A DNA stretch of 64,000 nucleotides, taken from assembly GCA_003223645.1 (NCBI GenBank), contig QHVT01000012.1, positions 113,405 to 177,404 on the forward strand, written 5' to 3'. The notes below the pieces were generated by a model. The model saw only the letters and a program-made list of their open reading frames with translations. It had not been told where the DNA came from and searched no databases. Positions 50,929-60,068 of the stretch are shown in pieces. Position 1 is the stretch's first letter; the number at the start of each line of letters is the position of its first letter. The stretch is from Acidobacteriota bacterium (GTDB lineage: Bacteria > Acidobacteriota > Thermoanaerobaculia > Gp7-AA8). Position numbers and translations under genes: made by a program.

Positions 50929-52119
50929 ATGGCGATACCGGCACTAGTCGTCGACCACCTCAACGCGTTAGGAGATCAGCCGTCCATACACGCGCTCGTC
51001 GCCGGCGTGAGCCGCTACACGTATCTGCCCGGCGGCGGAGGCGATCCTGTGGCGGCTGTCGATTTCGGGTTGCCGCAGCTCGACTCCACCGCGCGCACCG
51101 CGCATCTCATCTGCGAGTGGCTGATAAAAATGGACGCCGAAGGACGCCTGCCGCTGCCGCTGGGCAGCGTGCGGCTGCTGCTCTCGCCGTCGGACGCGGA
51201 GGACGATCTCCCGAAAGTTCCCGAATGTACGTGGAAGAATTTTTCGGATGAGGCGGAAGCGTGGCGGAAAGCGGCGGCGCGCAACGACAAGAACCTGACG
51301 TTCTTTTATTACACGGGACACGGACTGCAACTGCCGCCGGCGCGCTCGATCCTGCTGATGTCGGATTTCGGCGGCCCCGGCGGCGCCGAGCTGGAGTACG
51401 CCGTCGAGCTGGACCACGTGATGCAGGGAATGGTGCCGCCGTCCGCGGCGCTGGGCCAGATCGCTCGCACCCAGTTCTACTTCGTCGACGCGTGCCGCAC
51501 GCCGGCCGTCGAGCTCTCGGACCTCGAGCCGGCGCACAAGATCTGGAAGACGCCGCCGGCGGGTGCGGACGATCGCACGAGACCGGTCTACTTCGGTGCG
51601 CCTCCCGGCGTCGCCGCGAACGCGCTGCCGGGCAAGCAGACGCTGTTCAGCGAGGCGTTGATGGAATGCTTCGACGGCCTCGCGGCGATCGGTCCCGAAG
51701 GCAACGATCCGCGCTGGCTCCTGACGTCGCTGTCGCTCACCGAGGGCCTGAAGGTCGCGATCGAGCGCGTCAACAAAAAGTACGAGGAGAAGGGCGCGAA
51801 GCAGTCATTCCAGCCGCTGCCTTCGGACAAGGCCACGCTGCTCTACTTCAACGAGCCTCCGCTGGTGGAGGTCGAGTTCAAGATCGAGCCCGACGCCGCG
51901 GTGCAGCTGTTCAAAGTCGATGTTGCCGACGACGAGGCGAATCCGCTGTTCTCGATCGACCCCATCGCTCCGCATCCCCACATCCGAAAGCTCAGAGCGG
52001 GACAATACATCTTCCGCGCGCAGCTCCTGAACGGGCCGCATCCCGTCTACAGGAGCAGGACGAAAGCCCTTCCGGTCAAGCCTCCGACGGTTCCGTGGAC
52101 GGCGAAGGTGTCGCCATGA
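50929..52119 (+). CDS. Caspase-like (peptidase C14) protease
   Basis: A 396-aa protein with a caspase fold: IHALVAGVSRYTYLPGG (first strand of C14), FFYYTGHGLQ with catalytic His, then FYFVDACRTPAV with catalytic Cys. Bacterial orthocaspases cut after Arg or Lys. Residues about 315-396 form a beta-domain (LVEVEFKIEPDAAVQLF) likely for binding. Start ATG 50929 follows the previous stop by one base; the stop overlaps the next gene (ATGA). Predicted substrates include its operon neighbours, notably the phenoloxidase, but this is inference. Confidence 0.93.
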   Translation: MAIPALVVDHLNALGDQPSIHALVAGVSRYTYLPGGGGDPVAAVDFGLPQLDSTARTAHLICEWLIKMDAEGRLPLPLGSVRLLLSPSDAEDDLPKVPECTWKNFSDEAEAWRKAAARNDKNLTFFYYTGHGLQLPPARSILLMSDFGGPGGAELEYAVELDHVMQGMVPPSAALGQIARTQFYFVDACRTPAVELSDLEPAHKIWKTPPAGADDRTRPVYFGAPPGVAANALPGKQTLFSEALMECFDGLAAIGPEGNDPRWLLTSLSLTEGLKVAIERVNKKYEEKGAKQSFQPLPSDKATLLYFNEPPLVEVEFKIEPDAAVQLFKVDVADDEANPLFSIDPIAPHPHIRKLRAGQYIFRAQLLNGPHPVYRSRTKALPVKPPTVPWTAKVSP

Positions 52120-53294
52120 CGCTCCTGCGATTCACGCTGACCTCACCCGAGCTGCAGGGCATCGACGTTCCGATCGAAGTCCGCGACTCGAAGATGAAGC
52201 TCCTTCACGAGACCAGCGCGAGCCGGCCGGTGCCGGTTCCGGCGGGATCGAGTTATGTGATCACCGCGCGTTTTCCGGCCGGCCAGACGATCACCGACGT
52301 CGTCAAGGCGGAAGGCGCCGAGATGAGCGTGGCGCTCGGCGCGGACGAGGAGCAGGAGCCGGAGGCGACTCTCTATTTCGCTTCCGAGCGCGCGATGTCG
52401 GCGGCGGCACCGCCTCCGCTTCCGAAGAAACGAAAGCGGCGCAGCGCCGCGAGATCCGCGGAGTCCGCTGCCGCCGTCGTCGTGCCCGCGGCAACGATGC
52501 GGTTCTTTTCCGGGAACGCGCTCGACGCGAACGCGCATCCGGTCGCGCTCACGCCGGAGACGCGCAGCACGTCGCCGGTCGTGTCCGAGCTTTACGCGCC
52601 GCCGTCGAACGAGTGCCGCTTCCTCCGGTGCGCGCACGCGAACCTGCCGCCTGTGAACATCGCCTTGCCGGTCTCGGGAGAGAGAGGCTGCTCGATCGTC
52701 GTGCGCCGCGAGACGAAGCGCTACTGGGTGGAGGTGTATCCGCTGAATCCGCAGGCGAAGCTGCTCCTCGGCTACGCGCAGAATCAGCTCGTGCAGAGCG
52801 AGGCCGCGGTCGCGAAACGGCTCCTGTTCGAAAAAGTGCAGGACCCGATCGGCGCGACCATCGGCGCCTACTCGCTGCTTCGCGTCACGCAGCTGAAGGT
52901 GAGCAGCGAGATCGGCGACTGGCTCGCGAATCTGATGATGTACTTCGACTGGCTGCCCGATGGCGCGGCGGTTCGCGCGGAACATCTCGCGCGTTGGGGA
53001 AAACACGACGAGGCCTTGAAGGCGTTCGTCGAGGTCACGCGGCGCGGGCTGCCGCTGTTCAGCGACGGCATCCGATATACGCATGACCGCCTGCGCTATT
53101 ACGCTGACGTCACCAACGAGATCGCGGGAGCGGCGCAGGCGCAGAAAGCGCTCGAGCGCATCAAACCCTTCGTGCGGCAGGTCGACTTCACGAAATCCGT
53201 GACGACGTTCCTCGGCACCGATCCGAACCATCCCGGTCCCTCGGACCCGTTGCAGGACACGGCCGGAATGAACGTCGCCTCTCTCTTCGCGTGA
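52116..53294 (+). CDS. Operon protein of unknown function (392 aa)
   Basis: Not a recognised family. It opens with a beta-rich segment (LLRFTLTSPELQGIDVPIEV, YVITARFPAGQTITD) of the sort seen at the caspase C-terminus, has a Lys/Arg/Ala linker (KKRKRRSAARSAESAAA, about 109-125), then an alpha-helical half with LLGYAQNQLVQSEAAVAKRL and MMYFDWLPDGAAVRAEHLARW. No catalytic motif or signal peptide is seen. It overlaps the caspase gene by 4 nt and the CHAT gene by 4 nt. Position suggests an adaptor linking the two proteases. Confidence 0.8.
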   Translation: MTLLRFTLTSPELQGIDVPIEVRDSKMKLLHETSASRPVPVPAGSSYVITARFPAGQTITDVVKAEGAEMSVALGADEEQEPEATLYFASERAMSAAAPPPLPKKRKRRSAARSAESAAAVVVPAATMRFFSGNALDANAHPVALTPETRSTSPVVSELYAPPSNECRFLRCAHANLPPVNIALPVSGERGCSIVVRRETKRYWVEVYPLNPQAKLLLGYAQNQLVQSEAAVAKRLLFEKVQDPIGATIGAYSLLRVTQLKVSSEIGDWLANLMMYFDWLPDGAAVRAEHLARWGKHDEALKAFVEVTRRGLPLFSDGIRYTHDRLRYYADVTNEIAGAAQAQKALERIKPFVRQVDFTKSVTTFLGTDPNHPGPSDPLQDTAGMNVASLFA

Positions 53295-56230
53295 GCGCGG
53301 ACGCCTGGCGCGAGCTCCGCGCACTGATCATCGCCGGACATTTCGGGGAGGCCGCGGACCGCGCCGCCGCGCTGGCCGGCAACGCCGCGGACGAGACCTC
53401 GCGGCGACTGTTCGAGGTCATGCGCGCCTCGGCGGAAATGCAGCGCAGCGCCGCGCCCGAGCCGGCGATCGCGATCGCCGGAGAAGCGTTGACGTGGGCC
53501 CGCGCGCACGATGCGGCGCTGCTTACCGGCGCGTCCGCGCACACGCTCGCCACCGCGCAGTCGATGTCTTCGACCTGGCGGATGGCACCGGTCGATGAGC
53601 AGGCCTTTCGCGTTTTGATGGAAGAAGCGGCGGCGGCGTACACCGCCGCGAACGAGCTCGAAGCCGCGATCGGCGCGACGTCGCTGATCGCCGACAGCCA
53701 CGCGCGCGACAAACAATTCGACGAGGCGTTCGCGGTCTTCGCGAAAGTGGACACGCTCGCGCGCGAAGCGGCGCTGCCCGTGCGCGCGGCGGAGAACGCG
53801 ACGCGGGTGCTCGATGTCGGCTTTCGAGCCGGCGGCGAGATCGAGCCGGCACGCGTGCGTGCGGTCGAGCTGTGGAACGCCGTCGATCCCGAAGCGGGCA
53901 ACGCGGAGCTCGCGCTGGCGATCGTTCCGCATCTCGCCGATCAGTTTCCGAATGCCGGCCCGCTGCTCGCCGGTGCGGCGCAGATTCTGGAGAACAAGAA
54001 CCGGCTGATCTCCGCATGGAGCGCGTGGAACGCGGCGGCGACGATCGCGTTCCAACGGTCGCGCATGCCGGACGCCCGCGCCTTCGCCGAGCAGTCCATT
54101 CGCGTCGCGCGGCTCATGCAGTTCGCGGCCGGCGAGAGCGATGCCCGCGGAACGCGGGCGACCGCGCTTAGTTATCTTGGTCATTTCTCGGAGGCCGAGG
54201 AAGAGCTGACGAGGCTGCAGAGCATGCCGACGGCGCCGGCGATCCTCTTCGGGACGGTGGTCCTGCTGATCGGCAACTACCTCGCGCTCAAGCGCGTCGA
54301 TCGCGCCGAGGAACTCGCGCACCAGATCGTCGCGGCGCTGGAGCCGTTCGGCATGACGCCGCTCCTCTCCACCGCGTGGCTGGTCATGGGGAATGTGATG
54401 AGCGCGCGCGGCCGCGGCGACGTGGCGATCGCCGCCTGGAACACAGGCATCGAAGTCGACCTGGCGATTGGCGACAAATACGCGCACGCGTCGAAGCTCG
54501 CGGCGATCGCGTTGACGAAAGGGACATCCGGCGCGCGCACCGAGGCGCTGAAAATCTTCGATGACGCGGACCGGCTGCTCGAGGGCGACACTTCTCAGGA
54601 GGCGGCCGCGGCGCGCGCGGACGTCGCGCAGCAGCGGGCGATCATTTTGAGTGGACGCGCGGCCCTCGAGCCGCTGGAGAAGGCCGCGGAGTTCTGGCTC
54701 GCCGCGCGTGCGGGGACGCAGGCGGCGACCGCGCTCACACAGCACGGCCTGACGATCCTCGGCCTGGCGGCGGGAGGCGTCGACGATCTCCTCCGCGCGC
54801 TGAACGACTTCGAGCGCGCCGACGCGATCTTTCGCGAGAACGGCCTCCGCAACTCGTCGTGGAAGACCGCGCGCTTCGCGTTCATCGCCTGTCAATCGCT
54901 CATGAAATTGCGGGAGGTTCCTGTCGACGCGGATGCCGCGCGCCGCTGGCTCGCGGTTGCCGACGAGGACATCGATCTGCTGCAGGCCGGCTATACGAAC
55001 GCCGATCCGCTGGAGGCGATGACGACGTCGATGCAGCAGCGGGTCGACATGCTCGCCGTCTATCGCGACGGCATCGAGTTCCATCTCGCCGGCGGCGCGC
55101 TGGTCGAGGCGTTCGAGTGGATCGAGAAGATGAAGGGGCGCGTGCTGCTGGACGCGCTGGCGAAGGCGCTCGTCGACCGCCGCGGCGAGCTGCAGCGCAC
55201 GCGCGCGGCGTCATTCGCCGAGGTGCAGGAGATGTTGCACGCGGAAGAAGCGCGCCTCGGCCGGCGAATCCTGATCGCCCAATGCTTCGCCGGCGAGCGC
55301 CACCTCGTGCTCCTCGGCGTGCGTGCGGACTGGCCGGAGCCGCGGCTCTTCGATCTCCAGCTCGATACCGCCGCGCTCGCGCGCGACCTGGTCGCGGTGC
55401 TCGGCGATGCCGATGCGATGGAAACCGCCGGCGAGAAAGAGGTGATGCGCCGCGCCGAGTTGTGCGTGCTTGCCAGGACGATGGCGGAATGGTGCGACGA
55501 AGAGGATCTCATCGCCATTCTGCCCGGCGGCTTTCTGCACCTCGTGCCGATGCACGGGCTGTGGATCGTCGACCGACCGCTGATCGCGCGCAATCGCGTC
55601 GTGTTCGTGCCGAGCGCCTCGGTGTTACGTCATTGCCTCGCGATCGCCGAGGATGACGGAGGCAACGACGACGCAATGGTCTTCGGCGATCCCCGCAGCA
55701 CCCTCGATTGGGCGGACGACGAGGCGAGAACAATCGCCGGCGTGCTGCACGTCGAGCCGGTCATCGGCACCGGGGCGACGATCGGGGCGTTCATGGACGC
55801 CATCCGCTCGCGCGGTCTCATTCACTACGCGGGACACGCGTTGTTCGACGCCAGCGACGCGCTTGCGTCGCGGATCGAGCTCGCGGACGGCGATCTCACC
55901 GCGCGCGAGATCGTCTCGCTTCGCGACGGGCGCTGCCGCTTCGTGGCGCTCAGCGGCTGCGAGACGGCCGTCGCCGAGGTGAACGCCGGCGACGAGATCG
56001 TCGGTCTCTCCCGCGCGTTGCTGCATGCCGGCGCCGCGTCGCTGCTGCTCACGCAGTGGGAGGTCGACGACGACTCCGCAGCGTTTTTCATGAACGCTTT
56101 CTATGGGCAGTGGCGCGAACGGAGACGCTCGCGCGCGGATGCGTTCCGCAACGCGCAGCTGGCGACGATGCGCGAGTTTCCCGGCTTCTCGAGCTGGGCG
56201 GCGTTCGTCCTCATCGGCGCGTGGACCTGA
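53291..56230 (+). CDS. TPR-CHAT protease
   Basis: A 979-aa protein (GTG start, overlapping the previous stop). The first ~600 residues are TPR-like helical repeats. The C-terminal ~300 are a CHAT domain (caspase-HetF-associated with TPRs): catalytic His in LIHYAGHALFD, catalytic Cys in FVALSGCETAVAEV, plus the usual LLTQWEVDDDSAAFFMNAFY near the end (helix-strand pattern). CHAT proteins are caspase-clan proteases; some are activated by binding partners through the TPRs. Last gene of the operon. With a separate caspase upstream, a cascade is plausible. Confidence 0.94.
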   Translation: MSADAWRELRALIIAGHFGEAADRAAALAGNAADETSRRLFEVMRASAEMQRSAAPEPAIAIAGEALTWARAHDAALLTGASAHTLATAQSMSSTWRMAPVDEQAFRVLMEEAAAAYTAANELEAAIGATSLIADSHARDKQFDEAFAVFAKVDTLAREAALPVRAAENATRVLDVGFRAGGEIEPARVRAVELWNAVDPEAGNAELALAIVPHLADQFPNAGPLLAGAAQILENKNRLISAWSAWNAAATIAFQRSRMPDARAFAEQSIRVARLMQFAAGESDARGTRATALSYLGHFSEAEEELTRLQSMPTAPAILFGTVVLLIGNYLALKRVDRAEELAHQIVAALEPFGMTPLLSTAWLVMGNVMSARGRGDVAIAAWNTGIEVDLAIGDKYAHASKLAAIALTKGTSGARTEALKIFDDADRLLEGDTSQEAAAARADVAQQRAIILSGRAALEPLEKAAEFWLAARAGTQAATALTQHGLTILGLAAGGVDDLLRALNDFERADAIFRENGLRNSSWKTARFAFIACQSLMKLREVPVDADAARRWLAVADEDIDLLQAGYTNADPLEAMTTSMQQRVDMLAVYRDGIEFHLAGGALVEAFEWIEKMKGRVLLDALAKALVDRRGELQRTRAASFAEVQEMLHAEEARLGRRILIAQCFAGERHLVLLGVRADWPEPRLFDLQLDTAALARDLVAVLGDADAMETAGEKEVMRRAELCVLARTMAEWCDEEDLIAILPGGFLHLVPMHGLWIVDRPLIARNRVVFVPSASVLRHCLAIAEDDGGNDDAMVFGDPRSTLDWADDEARTIAGVLHVEPVIGTGATIGAFMDAIRSRGLIHYAGHALFDASDALASRIELADGDLTAREIVSLRDGRCRFVALSGCETAVAEVNAGDEIVGLSRALLHAGAASLLLTQWEVDDDSAAFFMNAFYGQWRERRRSRADAFRNAQLATMREFPGFSSWAAFVLIGAWT

Positions 56231-56566
56231 GGCGGCAGATCACCATTCAACTCCCGTTTTTGGGGATCACGTACCGTCGAACCATGCCAGATATCGTTCC
56301 AGGCGGTCGCGTACGTAGCTCGCCGTCGTAATGCTGTGGTTCGTAACCGTAAGAATCCTTCTCTTTACACGTCCTGTCACGTCCCAAGCGCCGAAAGGAA
56401 ACCATCACCATAGAGGCACAGCGCGAGGGACGCCGCAACGAACTGTGCACCAACCGCCGCGCGCCGTCACTACCGCGTGTGTGTCGATTTTCCGTGGAAC
56501 ATTCGCGCAGAAACGTGAAACATCAGGCACTTTTCGCCGCGGTTTCTTCGCAAGTTTTCGCGTCCG

Positions 56567-56599
56567 AGAATCGCGACCTTGCGAGTCAGCTTGCGAGTT
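56567..56599. repeat. 33-bp imperfect direct repeat, right copy
   Basis: Partner of 48528-48560; five of 33 positions differ, three of them C to G at the same place in a GCGA(C/G)T unit. Confidence 0.6.
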
Positions 56600-56633
56600 A
56601 CAACTTTCTAATGCAACCCTCTAAAACACGAAA

Positions 56634-56651
56634 CGCCGCGAAGTCGCGGCG
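56634..56651 (-). terminator. Intrinsic terminator after the tRNA fragment
   Basis: CGCCGCG pairs with CGCGGCG around AAGT. On the minus strand it is followed by TTTCGTGTTTTAG, as expected for a tRNA terminator. Confidence 0.7.
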
Positions 56652-56667
56652 CATGTGTGCTTTAGAT

Positions 56668-56716
56668 TGCCGGGCGAACGAGGCTCGAACCCGCGACCTC
56701 CGGCCGTGACGGCCGG
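56668..56716 (-). pseudogene. Truncated tRNA-Asp-like 3' half
   Basis: The minus strand reads an anticodon-arm-like CCGGCCGTCACGGCCGG (anticodon GTC if intact), AGGTC, then T arm GCGGGTTCGAGCCTCGT and a 3' end CGCCCGGCA. This matches the second half of tRNA-Asp genes. The 5' acceptor and D arm are absent, so it cannot be functional. It looks like an attachment-site or deletion scar at the operon's right side. Confidence 0.55.
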
Positions 56717-56738
56717 AGGTCAAACCGATGGCGGTGGA

Positions 56739-57545
56739 TCAAATGATCTGCGGAAAGGCACCGCGGATCGAGCCGGCGTGAAAGCGGATTTCACCGCGTG
56801 CGAGTGCTTCGCGAAGAGCGGCGCCTTCGCCGCGAAACAATTCTCCGCCGCGAAGTACGCATTGGCCGACATTCTGGTAGGGCAGCAGTGCGACGATCTG
56901 CGTGGCATTCTCGAGGGCCGCGTGCCACTGATGGGACAGGTCCACTGCGTCAGGAGGCGGCCCGTCGAACGCAAGCGCGGCGATCTCGACTGCCGAATAG
57001 CGAGCCGACCGCCGGGCCTCTTGAAGAATGGCATCGGGAGCGAGTCCCGGATCTTTTCCCGTTGCCGCCCAGGCGAGGTATCCGAGCGGCTGGACCGCCG
57101 AGTCGCATTGCAGGATGTCGATCCAATCGCGGGCCTCGACACGGCCGACGAGCGCGAGCACCTTGTTCGTTGCAAGGTCGAAGGGGTGCAGCGTGAGACC
57201 GAGCTCCGGATGTGCGACGAGCGGAAAGAAGCGGAACGCGCTGTCGTGGGTCCACTGCAGGATGACGGACTCCCCCTCGCGCCGCACGATCGCTTCGACG
57301 AACGTTGGCCGCTCGCGAACGATCTCGACCTGGTAACCAGCGTCGAGCAGTGCCGTACGATCGACATTCCATGTAGCAGCCAAGGCCGCAGTGGTGTCGT
57401 GAAAGAGGTCGAGATCCTGCGAAATCCGTGGTGCGTGGAGGACCGTATTCAGTGCGGCGCCACCGGCGATATAGCTCTCGCCCGACGCAATCCGCTGCCT
57501 CGCTATGAGGCGGCAGACTTCTCGTTGAATGTTCGTGAGAGCCAT
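56739..57545 (-). CDS. AbiEii/AbiGii-like nucleotidyltransferase
   Basis: A 268-aa protein with the AbiEii-family signature: IAGGAALNTVLHAPRISQDLDLFHD (GG, then R-S-D-x-D), a nucleotidyltransferase metal site. AbiEii toxins transfer nucleotides to tRNA or proteins; chromosomal relatives also exist outside defence. ATG 57545 (MALTNIQREV) was chosen; the upstream frame is Arg/Pro-rich. It overlaps the preceding small gene by 43 nt, suggesting a co-expressed pair. Confidence 0.78.
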   Translation of the reverse strand: MALTNIQREVCRLIARQRIASGESYIAGGAALNTVLHAPRISQDLDLFHDTTAALAATWNVDRTALLDAGYQVEIVRERPTFVEAIVRREGESVILQWTHDSAFRFFPLVAHPELGLTLHPFDLATNKVLALVGRVEARDWIDILQCDSAVQPLGYLAWAATGKDPGLAPDAILQEARRSARYSAVEIAALAFDGPPPDAVDLSHQWHAALENATQIVALLPYQNVGQCVLRGGELFRGEGAALREALARGEIRFHAGSIRGAFPQII

Positions 57546-57730
57546 TCCTCGATCTTCCCCGCGCGCTGAAACGCTTCCCTGTCGCCCCGTGCGCGAATCC
57601 ACCGCAGTACGCGCAGGATCTCGTCGGGGGTGGATGGATAGTAATCCGCGCGGACAAACCAGAGGCATCGTTCCCGGTAGTCATCGACGAAGGAACGTAC
57701 CTCCGCATCGAGCGCCGGATCGGGTGTCAT
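57503..57730 (-). CDS. Small partner of the AbiEii-like protein
   Basis: A 75-aa acidic protein (DPALDAEVRSFVDDYRERCL, then PDEILRVLRWIRARGDREAF) with no recognised domain. The ATG at 57730 (MTPDPALD) is preferred to the TTG at 57742. It overlaps the nucleotidyltransferase and would be made first, as many antitoxins are. It is not the helix-turn-helix AbiEi. Confidence 0.6.
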   Translation of the reverse strand: MTPDPALDAEVRSFVDDYRERCLWFVRADYYPSTPDEILRVLRWIRARGDREAFQRAGKIEEWLSRTFNEKSAAS

Positions 57731-57836
57731 CGCGATTCGCAAGGTAACACGGTCTTTCGGTTTCTGTTTTCTGGAGCCGCCGATGCGGTTGTCGTCTACT
57801 CACCGTGGACATTTCCTGCCGAGGTACGATCTCGGT

Positions 57837-60029
57837 ATGAGCTCCATCGCCGAAATCGTCGATCCCGTCCAGGACGTCATCCAACGCACGTGGGGCTTTG
57901 CCTCCCTTCTTCCGCTGCAGCGCCAGGCCATCGACGCTGTGCTCGCCGGACGTGACTCGCTGCTGGTGGTGCCGACCGGGGGAGGGAAGTCGCTCTGCTT
58001 TCAGGCGCCGGCGTTGCTGCTCGACGGGCTCACGGTCGTCGTGTCGCCGTTGATCGCTTTGATGAAGGACCAGGTGGACGCGCTCGTGACGATCGGCGTG
58101 GCCGCGGCGGCATTGAACAGCATGACGCCGCGCGAGGATCAGCGCGCCATCGAGCGGCGGACGGCCGACGGTTCGCTGCGGCTGCTGTTCGTGTCGCCGG
58201 AGCGGCTGGCCACTGCGTCGCTCCGCGCATTGTTGCGCGAGGCTCGCGTGCGCGCGTTCGCCGTGGACGAGGCGCATTGCATCAGCCACTGGGGACACGA
58301 TTTCCGTCCCGAATACCGCCAGCTCCGCGAGTTGCGCGAGCTCTTTCCCGGTGCGTCGATTCACGCCTTCACGGCTACGGCGACAGAGCAGGTGCGCTCC
58401 GACATCTGCAGCGAGCTGCGGCTGCGGGAGCCGGTGGTCCTGATCGGCGATCTCGATCGGCCGAACCTGCGCTACCGCGTCGTTCCGCGTACCGACGAAG
58501 TCCTGCAGGTCGAGGAAGTGATCCGCCGCCATCCGGGAGAAGCAGGCATCGTCTACTGCATCCGCCGCAAGGACGTCGATTCCATGGCCGCTGCGCTCGC
58601 GTCGCGCGGCTGCCGGGCGAGGGGATATCACGCGGGCATGAGCCCGGAGGAGCGCCGTGACGCGCAGGACGCGTTTGCATCCGAGAGCGCCGACATCATC
58701 GTGGCCACCGTGGCATTCGGAATGGGCATCGATCGCTCGAACGTCCGTTTCGTCGTCCATGCGGGGATGCCGAAGTCCATCGAGCACTATCAGCAGGAGG
58801 CGGGCCGCGCCGGCCGCGACGGCCTGCTGTCGGAGTGCGTGCTGCTGCACGACGCGGGCGATGCGATGACCTGGACGCACATCTTCGAACAGAGCATCTC
58901 CGACGACCGTCAGCTTGCCGTCGCGATCCGTCAACTGGAGCAGGTGAACGGCTTCTGCCTGTCGGCCATCTGCCGCCATCGCGCGCTCGTCGAGCACTTC
59001 GGCGGCGCGTGGAATGTAGAGCGCTGCGACGCGTGCGACCTCTGTCTCGGCGAGCTCGAGACGGTCGCGGATTCGACGACGATTGCACAGAAGATCCTCT
59101 CGTGCGTGGTTCGCACGGGACAGATGTTTGGTGCCGGACACGTGGCCAGCGTGTTGCGCGGCGAGCGCTCGGCGCGCGTCCAGGAGCGGCAACATGACAC
59201 GCTGTCGACGTTCGGCCTTCTCAGCGAGCACCGCCGCGAAGATGTGCGCGGCTGGATCGCCCAGCTCGTGGCGCGCGGCGCTCTGGTGCAGGAGGGACAT
59301 CCGCGGCCCGCGCTCCGCCTGGGGCCGGCGGCGCGCGCGATCCTGCGCGGCGAATCGGAGGTGCGGCTGCTTCAAACAAGCAGCACGTCGATCGGCGACG
59401 GCGCGGACGAATGGCTCGCAGTCGACCGAGACCTCTTCGAAGTGCTGCGTACCTGGCGTCGCGACACGGCTGCAGCTCGCAACGTGGCCCCCTTCATCAT
59501 CCTCGGCGACCGCACTCTCCGCGACCTCGCGGCGATACGGCCGTCGTCGATCGAACGGCTGCGTGCAGTCAGTGGGATTGGCCAGGTGCGACTCAGTGAG
59601 CATGGCAACGAGCTGCTTCGGGTGATGGACACGCACTGCGCCGCCCGCGAACTGGAGCGCGACGTTGCCATTGAGGCTCGGCCACCGCGGGAGCGCTCGC
59701 GCACCTCGCGGACGACCGCCGCGAAGACGGAGGCGATCCGTCTCCTCCAGGAGGGCCGCACGATCGAAGCGGTGATGGAACGGACCGGCCGAGCGCGCTC
59801 CACCGTCGTGGGCGATCTGTGCGAGATCATCGAAGACGGCCGCTGCCAACCTTCGCTGCGCATGTGGATGACCGGGGAGACCGAGGAGGCCATCCGCCGC
59901 GCGGCCGCCGAGGCAGGGATCGAACGCCTGAAGCCGATCCGGGAAATCGTCGGCGAGACGATCTCGTACGACCAGATCCGTATCGTGGTGGCGACCATCC
60001 GCGCAACAGCGCAGAACGCGGCGCGATGA
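57837..60029 (+). CDS. recQ: RecQ-family DNA helicase
   Basis: A 730-aa 3'-5' DNA helicase. Motifs: Walker A PTGGGKSLCF near 46, DEAH box VDEAHCISHWGHDFRPEY, motif III AFTATAT, and the later motifs IVATVAFGMGIDRSNVRFVVH and QEAGRAGRDG. A four-Cys zinc site (CDACDLC) marks the RecQ C-terminal domain. A late HRDC-like domain and a helix-turn-helix (MERTGRARSTVVGDL) follow. RecQ repairs stalled forks. ATG 57837 with GAGG about 12 nt upstream; an in-frame ATG 18 codons earlier lacks support. Convergent with the VIT/vWA gene. Confidence 0.95.
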   Translation: MSSIAEIVDPVQDVIQRTWGFASLLPLQRQAIDAVLAGRDSLLVVPTGGGKSLCFQAPALLLDGLTVVVSPLIALMKDQVDALVTIGVAAAALNSMTPREDQRAIERRTADGSLRLLFVSPERLATASLRALLREARVRAFAVDEAHCISHWGHDFRPEYRQLRELRELFPGASIHAFTATATEQVRSDICSELRLREPVVLIGDLDRPNLRYRVVPRTDEVLQVEEVIRRHPGEAGIVYCIRRKDVDSMAAALASRGCRARGYHAGMSPEERRDAQDAFASESADIIVATVAFGMGIDRSNVRFVVHAGMPKSIEHYQQEAGRAGRDGLLSECVLLHDAGDAMTWTHIFEQSISDDRQLAVAIRQLEQVNGFCLSAICRHRALVEHFGGAWNVERCDACDLCLGELETVADSTTIAQKILSCVVRTGQMFGAGHVASVLRGERSARVQERQHDTLSTFGLLSEHRREDVRGWIAQLVARGALVQEGHPRPALRLGPAARAILRGESEVRLLQTSSTSIGDGADEWLAVDRDLFEVLRTWRRDTAAARNVAPFIILGDRTLRDLAAIRPSSIERLRAVSGIGQVRLSEHGNELLRVMDTHCAARELERDVAIEARPPRERSRTSRTTAAKTEAIRLLQEGRTIEAVMERTGRARSTVVGDLCEIIEDGRCQPSLRMWMTGETEEAIRRAAAEAGIERLKPIREIVGETISYDQIRIVVATIRATAQNAAR

Positions 60030-60068
60030 GCATCAAGCACGAACGCCGCCTGCAGGCGAATGACGCTC

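Larger units (their letters stand above)
56231..56738. other. Non-coding gap with repeat, terminator and tRNA fragment
   Basis: Holds the right copy of the 33-bp repeat (56567-56599), a hairpin (56634-56651) and a tRNA-Asp-like half (56668-56716). No credible gene is seen between 56231 and 56560. This is the likely right margin of the phenoloxidase locus. Confidence 0.7.

Noticed and set aside
50929..56230. Type III-E CRISPR craspase or gasdermin operon
   Set aside because: A TPR-CHAT protein is present, but there are no cas genes and no protein with the hydrophobic signature of a bacterial gasdermin.
56668..56716. Functional tRNA gene
   Set aside because: The 5' acceptor strand and D arm are missing, so it cannot fold as a cloverleaf.
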